Notes under the pieces: generated by a model
Seen by the model: only the letters and a program-made list of their open reading frames with translations
What the model was told of the DNA's origin: nothing
Database searches by the model: none
Made by a program: the position numbers and the translations under genes
Assembly: GCA_020024515.1 (NCBI GenBank)
Contig: JAHHTR010000088.1
Location: 1 to 8,680 of the forward strand
DNA length: 8,680 nt
Direction of reading: 5' to 3'
Source: Angelakisella sp.
GTDB lineage: Bacteria; Bacillota; Clostridia; Oscillospirales; Ruminococcaceae
Shown: positions 5,749 through 8,680 of the stretch, piece after piece
Numbering within the stretch: the first letter of the stretch is position 1
Layout of the letters: each line of letters opens with the position of its first letter

Positions 5749-7108
5749 TTATTTTCCATGAGCTCCTATGCCTTCATATATTTCCAAATATTTTTCTAGT
5801 TTCAATTTTTTTAGATTTGCAAGATAATCATTCCATCTTGCATCAATATTACCTTTTGTTATAAAATCTGCTGTCATTTGGTTAACATACAACAATAAAT
5901 CAGAAGTGATATATGAAAGTTCTTCAGCTTCTTCAGAAGTTTTCATAATAGATACATCATGATATTCTTTTGCTAAATATGGGGAATATATTTCATCAGC
6001 TGCTTTTTCATTTTGTACATTTTTATCTTTAATAATTTCAAATTGTTCCGGATAAATAAATGCTACACCATATTTGACAGGAGTGCTGGCTGATTTCTCT
6101 ACTTGGTTATAAGATGAACCATCCGATTTCTTCATAACAGAAAATTTATTATTTCCTTCATCTTTAATATGAACACCTATTTTACCATATCTTGCTTGCA
6201 AACTTACTAACTGATCATATTGCATATCAATCCAACGGCATAGTTCTTCGCCATGCTTTGTTTTTGCACTTACAACAAAACCAATATTACCATTTAATGC
6301 AGTTTGTGCAAGTAACCAAACAGGTTCAACACCATTATTACCTTTTAACGGTGAAACATGTTGGTAAACACCGGATTTCGTTGGATCATTACCCGGAATT
6401 GCATCATTTGCAAAGCTTGCCGCATAAATTGATATAACACCTGCAACAGGTTCAAGAGTTGTTGTTTTTGCTTGATAAGCAGGTGAACTCATTGTAAATG
6501 ATTCAGGATCAACCAAGCCATCTACATATAACTTATTCATATATGTTAAATATTCTTTATATGCAATATGCATCAGTTGTAGGCATTTCTTTACCAACTT
6601 TTTTAAGCCACTCTGTATTTATTACAAGTGTATCATTTGTTTTTGGTAAATCCATCATATCAAGTACAGGCAGTCCCCATATTTCTCCCGAAGAAGCAGT
6701 TATTGCTTAACGCAATCCAAGTACATTTTCCAATATATTTGTAAAATTAGGCATAATCTCTTTTGTAATATATGGTGTTAAATCTAAAAACAGTCCATCA
6801 GTTCCATGTTTTATTAAATCACTTGTTTTCAAAATACTCCATGAACCATAAAAAGCATCAGGAAGTTGACCTCTGTTAAGTGTCAAATTAAGTTTGTTTT
6901 TTTGAACAAGCTATGACCAATCTATCCATTTGATTGATAAATTTGATTTAGTTTCAATTTCTTTAAGCGATTCACAATTTTCAAATGGAGTAAAACCTTC
7001 TCCTTGAACACCGATAATTTCTACATTAACTTTTCCACCTGCTGTTCCTTTCGATTCTGTCTTTGAATCGCATCCAATAAAAGATGTAGCCAATATTCCT
7101 GCTAAATA
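5749..7108 (-). pseudogene. ABC-transporter extracellular solute-binding lipoprotein, degraded
   Basis: Family-1 type solute-binding lipoprotein (LipO/YesO-like), which captures sugars or oligosaccharides outside the membrane for an ABC importer. The reading starts mid signal peptide at LAGILATSFIGC, a lipobox whose Cys (7070-7072) would be lipidated; the true N-terminus is replaced by IS5-family sequence. It continues through QLPDAFYG, EIWGLPVLDMMDLPKTNDTL and INTEWLKKVGKEMPTT, then YMNKLYVDGLVDPESFT, QTALNGNIGFVVSAK, and the typical end ARWNDYLANLKKLKLEKYLEIY. Lesions: TAG at 6911-6913, TAA at 6707-6709, and a frameshift at a 7-bp tandem repeat (6559-6572); removing one copy joins the frames. 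From memory, relatives have about 100 more residues between the PTT and YKEYL segments, so an in-frame deletion there is also likely. The longest intact piece is 282 codons (5749-6597). Confidence 0.8.
6559..6572. repeat. 7-bp tandem duplication causing a frameshift
   Basis: ATATGCA at 6559-6565 is repeated directly at 6566-6572 (+ strand). On the - strand the first frame meets TAA at 6557-6559. Deleting one copy gives the continuous reading PTTDAYKEYLTYMNKLYVDG. Confidence 0.75.
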
Positions 7109-7605
7109 GCAATACAACGAATATGCACTGCTGCCAGAAATGATGCTGTATTTTTGGCATATCGTGTGGCAATAACCCACCAACGCTTCAGATGTAAAAA
7201 AGCATTCTCCACCAAATGCCGCAGTCGATACAGATAACGGTCGTAATCCCGCTGTTCTTTACGATTTCGCTTGGCGGGAATGACAACATTCATGCCTGTG
7301 CCAGTGGCATAGACATGGATCTGATTGGTGTCATATCCCCGGTCAGCCAACAGGCTTTCTGAGAATATTCCTTCAATCAGGTGAATAGCTTCCTTGCAAT
7401 CAGTTTGGGTACCCTCTGTGATAAGTACTCTGACCGGCATACCATTTGCATCCACGACAAGGTGAATTTTTGTATTGAGCCCCCTTTTGTGCGGCTCATA
7501 TCCTGATTGCCACCTTTTGCACCACAAGCATGTGGATGCATCTTGTAATGGCTTGCATCAATCATCAGCCATTCAAAATCCGGTTCATCAACAAGAATTT
7601 TCAGT
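7102..7605 (-). pseudogene. IS5-family transposase, internal fragment with a frameshift
   Basis: A DDE transposase piece of the IS5 family (IS427/IS1031-like). It reads KILVDEPDFEWLMIDASH, then HPHACGAKGGNQDMSRTKGG, where the frame breaks and resumes as LNTKIHLVVDANGMPVRVLI, LLADRGYD and HLVENAFLHLKRW, ending RCIAI at a TAG (7102-7104). All three catalytic-motif regions are present (Asp in MIDASH, Asp in ADRGYD, Glu in HLVEN). The frameshift lies in a G5 run (7480-7484); six bases would restore it. The N-terminal third and both element ends are missing: the upstream end joins IS200 TnpA at about 7598-7606 and the downstream end joins the lipoprotein gene at about 7105-7110. It is richer in G+C than its neighbours, suggesting separate origin. 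Confidence 0.85.
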
Positions 7606-7971
7606 TATTGCAGTTTCATACTTTCCTACTGTATCTACAAAATATCCTCTACACCAAAAATGTCTGTTTCCATATTTATATTTTAAATTTGCATGTCTGT
7701 CAAATTTCATCAAACTGCTTTTACTCTTTAAATATCCCATAAACTGTGATACACTCAAATATGGTGGTATTGATACAAGCATATGTATATGGTCTTTACA
7801 ACACTCTGCTTCTATTATTTCTACTTTTTTTCTTTCACATAATTCTCTTAATATTTTTCCTATATCTTTTTTTATTTCTCCATATATTGCTTCTCGTCTG
7901 TATTTTGGTGCAAATACTATATGATATTTGCATCTCCAACTTGAATGTGATAAACTATTTATGTCTTTCAT
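7588..7971 (-). pseudogene. tnpA: IS200-type TnpA (Y1 HUH transposase), C-terminus lost
   Basis: TnpA of the IS200/IS605 group cuts and rejoins single-stranded DNA as a dimer, using an HUH motif and one tyrosine. The N-terminal and central parts are typical: SWRCKYHIVFAPKYRRE (residues 11-27), KDHIHMLVS with the metal-binding H61 and H63, SQFMGYLKSKSS, and FWCRGYFVDTVG (105-116). The protein then reads KYETAITENSC and stops at 127 residues; relatives are about 150. The lost helix normally contains the catalytic tyrosine (in a YIxxQ-type motif), so the product should not cleave DNA. The ATG has TAGGAGGA at 7978-7985. No TnpB gene accompanies it, as in simple IS200 elements. Confidence 0.85.
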
Positions 7972-8108
7972 GACTTATCCTCCTATGATTTTTATTTCGG
8001 TTGCCAGACCATTTGCATTTTATCATAAGAAGATTATCTTTTTTTACTATAAGTATTTTTTCTTACCCCCAGTTCAAATGGTTTTTTTCATGCCTTTTCG
8101 ACACCAAT

Positions 8109-8153
8109 ATTTATCAGCCGCACACAATAAATATCTATGTGCGGCTGATAAAT
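8109..8153. repeat. Strong 16-bp-stem hairpin between the kinase gene and IS200
   Basis: ATTTATCAGCCGCACA at 8109-8124 pairs perfectly with TGTGCGGCTGATAAAT at 8138-8153 around a 13-base loop. It starts 24 bases after the kinase stop codon (reading leftward) and ends about 140 bases before tnpA. No T-tract follows on either strand. It may be the kinase operon's transcription-end hairpin or part of the left-end structure of the IS200 element. The rest of 7986-8177 holds only a CCATTTG/CAAATGG inverted pair (8009-8015, 8075-8081) and A/T runs, with no gene. Confidence 0.6.
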
Positions 8154-8177
8154 TAGGCATATACAGAAAAAAGGAAA

Positions 8178-8680
8178 TTAGAAAAGATCCTTTTGCTCTT
8201 TTTGTATATTGCTGATATCTAATTGCAGCTGAACCTGCGTCCCCTGATCGGTAGAGTGAATGTGCAGGGCTGTATTTTCTCCATAAAAAAGTTTGATTCG
8301 TTTTTCAATATTTTTCAGTCCCACACCGCCTGATGCTTTTTTGATAGTATTAAAATTGTTTGCAGCATCAAATCCAACTCCATTATCAGAAACGGTCAGG
8401 ATCAAAAAAGAATCTCTCATCTCTGCTTTAATATCAATCTGTCCATCAGTATCCATAGGCTTAATACCATGATAGATTGCATTTTCCACAATTGGCTGCA
8501 ATATGATCTTAGGCACTGGACATCTCAGTGTTCTTTCATCAATGCTGAAAGAATAGTCAAATTTACTGCCATACCGTTCTTTTTGAATCAATAAATATTG
8601 TTTGACATGTTCCAATTCATCTCGTAGACTTACCACCGATTTTCCCCCATTGAGGGAAAGTCTAAAAAATGCGGCAAGGG
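8178..8680 (-). CDS. YesM/LytS-type sensor histidine kinase, C-terminal part (runs off the window)
   Basis: The last 166 residues of a two-component sensor kinase; the reading stays open to the right edge (AAFFRLSLNGGKS precedes VVSLRDELEHVKQYLLIQKE). These are the end of the His_kinase (PF06580) region and the HATPase domain: N-box ILQPIVENAIYHGIKP, G1 box LTVSDNGVGFD and G2 box GGVGLKNIEKRIKLFYGE, which bind ATP. The phosphorylated His and the membrane sensor part lie outside the window. YesM-type kinases pair with a YesN-type AraC-domain response regulator and often control a nearby carbohydrate ABC importer. The solute-binding pseudogene further down the same strand fits that. No regulator gene follows it here; it may lie upstream or have been lost. 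Confidence 0.88.
   Translation of the reverse strand, partial: LAAFFRLSLNGGKSVVSLRDELEHVKQYLLIQKERYGSKFDYSFSIDERTLRCPVPKIILQPIVENAIYHGIKPMDTDGQIDIKAEMRDSFLILTVSDNGVGFDAANNFNTIKKASGGVGLKNIEKRIKLFYGENTALHIHSTDQGTQVQLQLDISNIQKEQKDLF

Noticed and set aside
6192..6710. + strand open frames opposite the solute-binding protein
   Set aside because: They are low-complexity translations antisense to a clear protein family on the - strand.
7475..7924. 149-aa open frame on the + strand
   Set aside because: It runs antisense to two recognisable transposase fragments, has no ribosome binding site or family resemblance, and crosses the junction between them.
7588..7971. IS605-type element with a TnpB RNA-guided nuclease partner
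   Set aside because: No TnpB-like frame is present on either side; neighbouring sequence is IS5-family transposase and a kinase gene.
1..8680. CRISPR array, tRNA/rRNA, toxin-antitoxin or phage-defence genes
   Set aside because: No regularly spaced repeats, no cloverleaf or rRNA-like segments, and no recognisable toxin, nuclease or defence domains were found on either strand.

Overview
The window looks like an AT-rich chromosome segment of a low-GC Firmicute, probably a gut-type member of the Clostridia (Lachnospiraceae-like). This rests on strong AGGAGG-type ribosome binding sites, a consensus TTGACA/TATAAT promoter, a FUSC/MarR pair, a YesM-type sensor kinase, and the mix of IS3, IS30, IS5 and IS200 elements. 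No rRNA, tRNA or CRISPR array was seen. Most of the window is a patchwork of damaged genes and transposable elements rather than one coherent new system.

Left part (1-1681, + strand): three overlapping genes in the order small two-helix membrane protein, about 193-aa TrsD-like protein, VirB4-type ATPase. This is the order of trsC-trsD-trsE in staphylococcal conjugative plasmids, so it is the remnant of a conjugative (type IV secretion) module. The ATPase is cut about 20 residues after its Walker A motif by an insertion sequence.

1682-2539 (+): an IS3-family element about 0.86 kb long. It keeps matching terminal inverted repeats but has lost the middle of orfB, and its orfA carries a one-base frameshift and a stop codon. 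It is therefore a non-autonomous, MITE-like derivative. The right flank (2540-2778) does not continue the ATPase gene; it holds an unrecognised 36-codon frame and a hairpin.

2779-4304 (- strand): an intact two-gene operon with a MarR-family regulator followed 17 bases later by a FUSC-family membrane protein. It has a clear promoter at 4342-4369 and is likely a self-regulated efflux-type unit.

4417-5505 (-): a complete IS30-family element with an intact DDE transposase. A perfect 30-bp palindrome lies inside the helix-turn-helix coding region. Two rho-independent terminators follow (5516-5655), reading leftward.

5749-8680 (- strand): the end of a YesM-type sensor histidine kinase gene (running off the right edge), a truncated IS200 TnpA, an internal piece of an IS5-family transposase, and a solute-binding lipoprotein pseudogene. 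Kinase and binding protein are classes often found together in carbohydrate ABC-uptake loci. I infer that this was such a locus, broken by IS insertion and deletion. The binding protein gene carries two stop codons and a 7-bp tandem duplication whose removal restores the frame.

Genes that look functional: the two small transfer genes (but with a broken ATPase), marR, the FUSC gene, the IS30 transposase and the kinase. Several lesions are one-base changes in homopolymers, so sequencing or assembly error should be excluded before all pseudogene calls are accepted.
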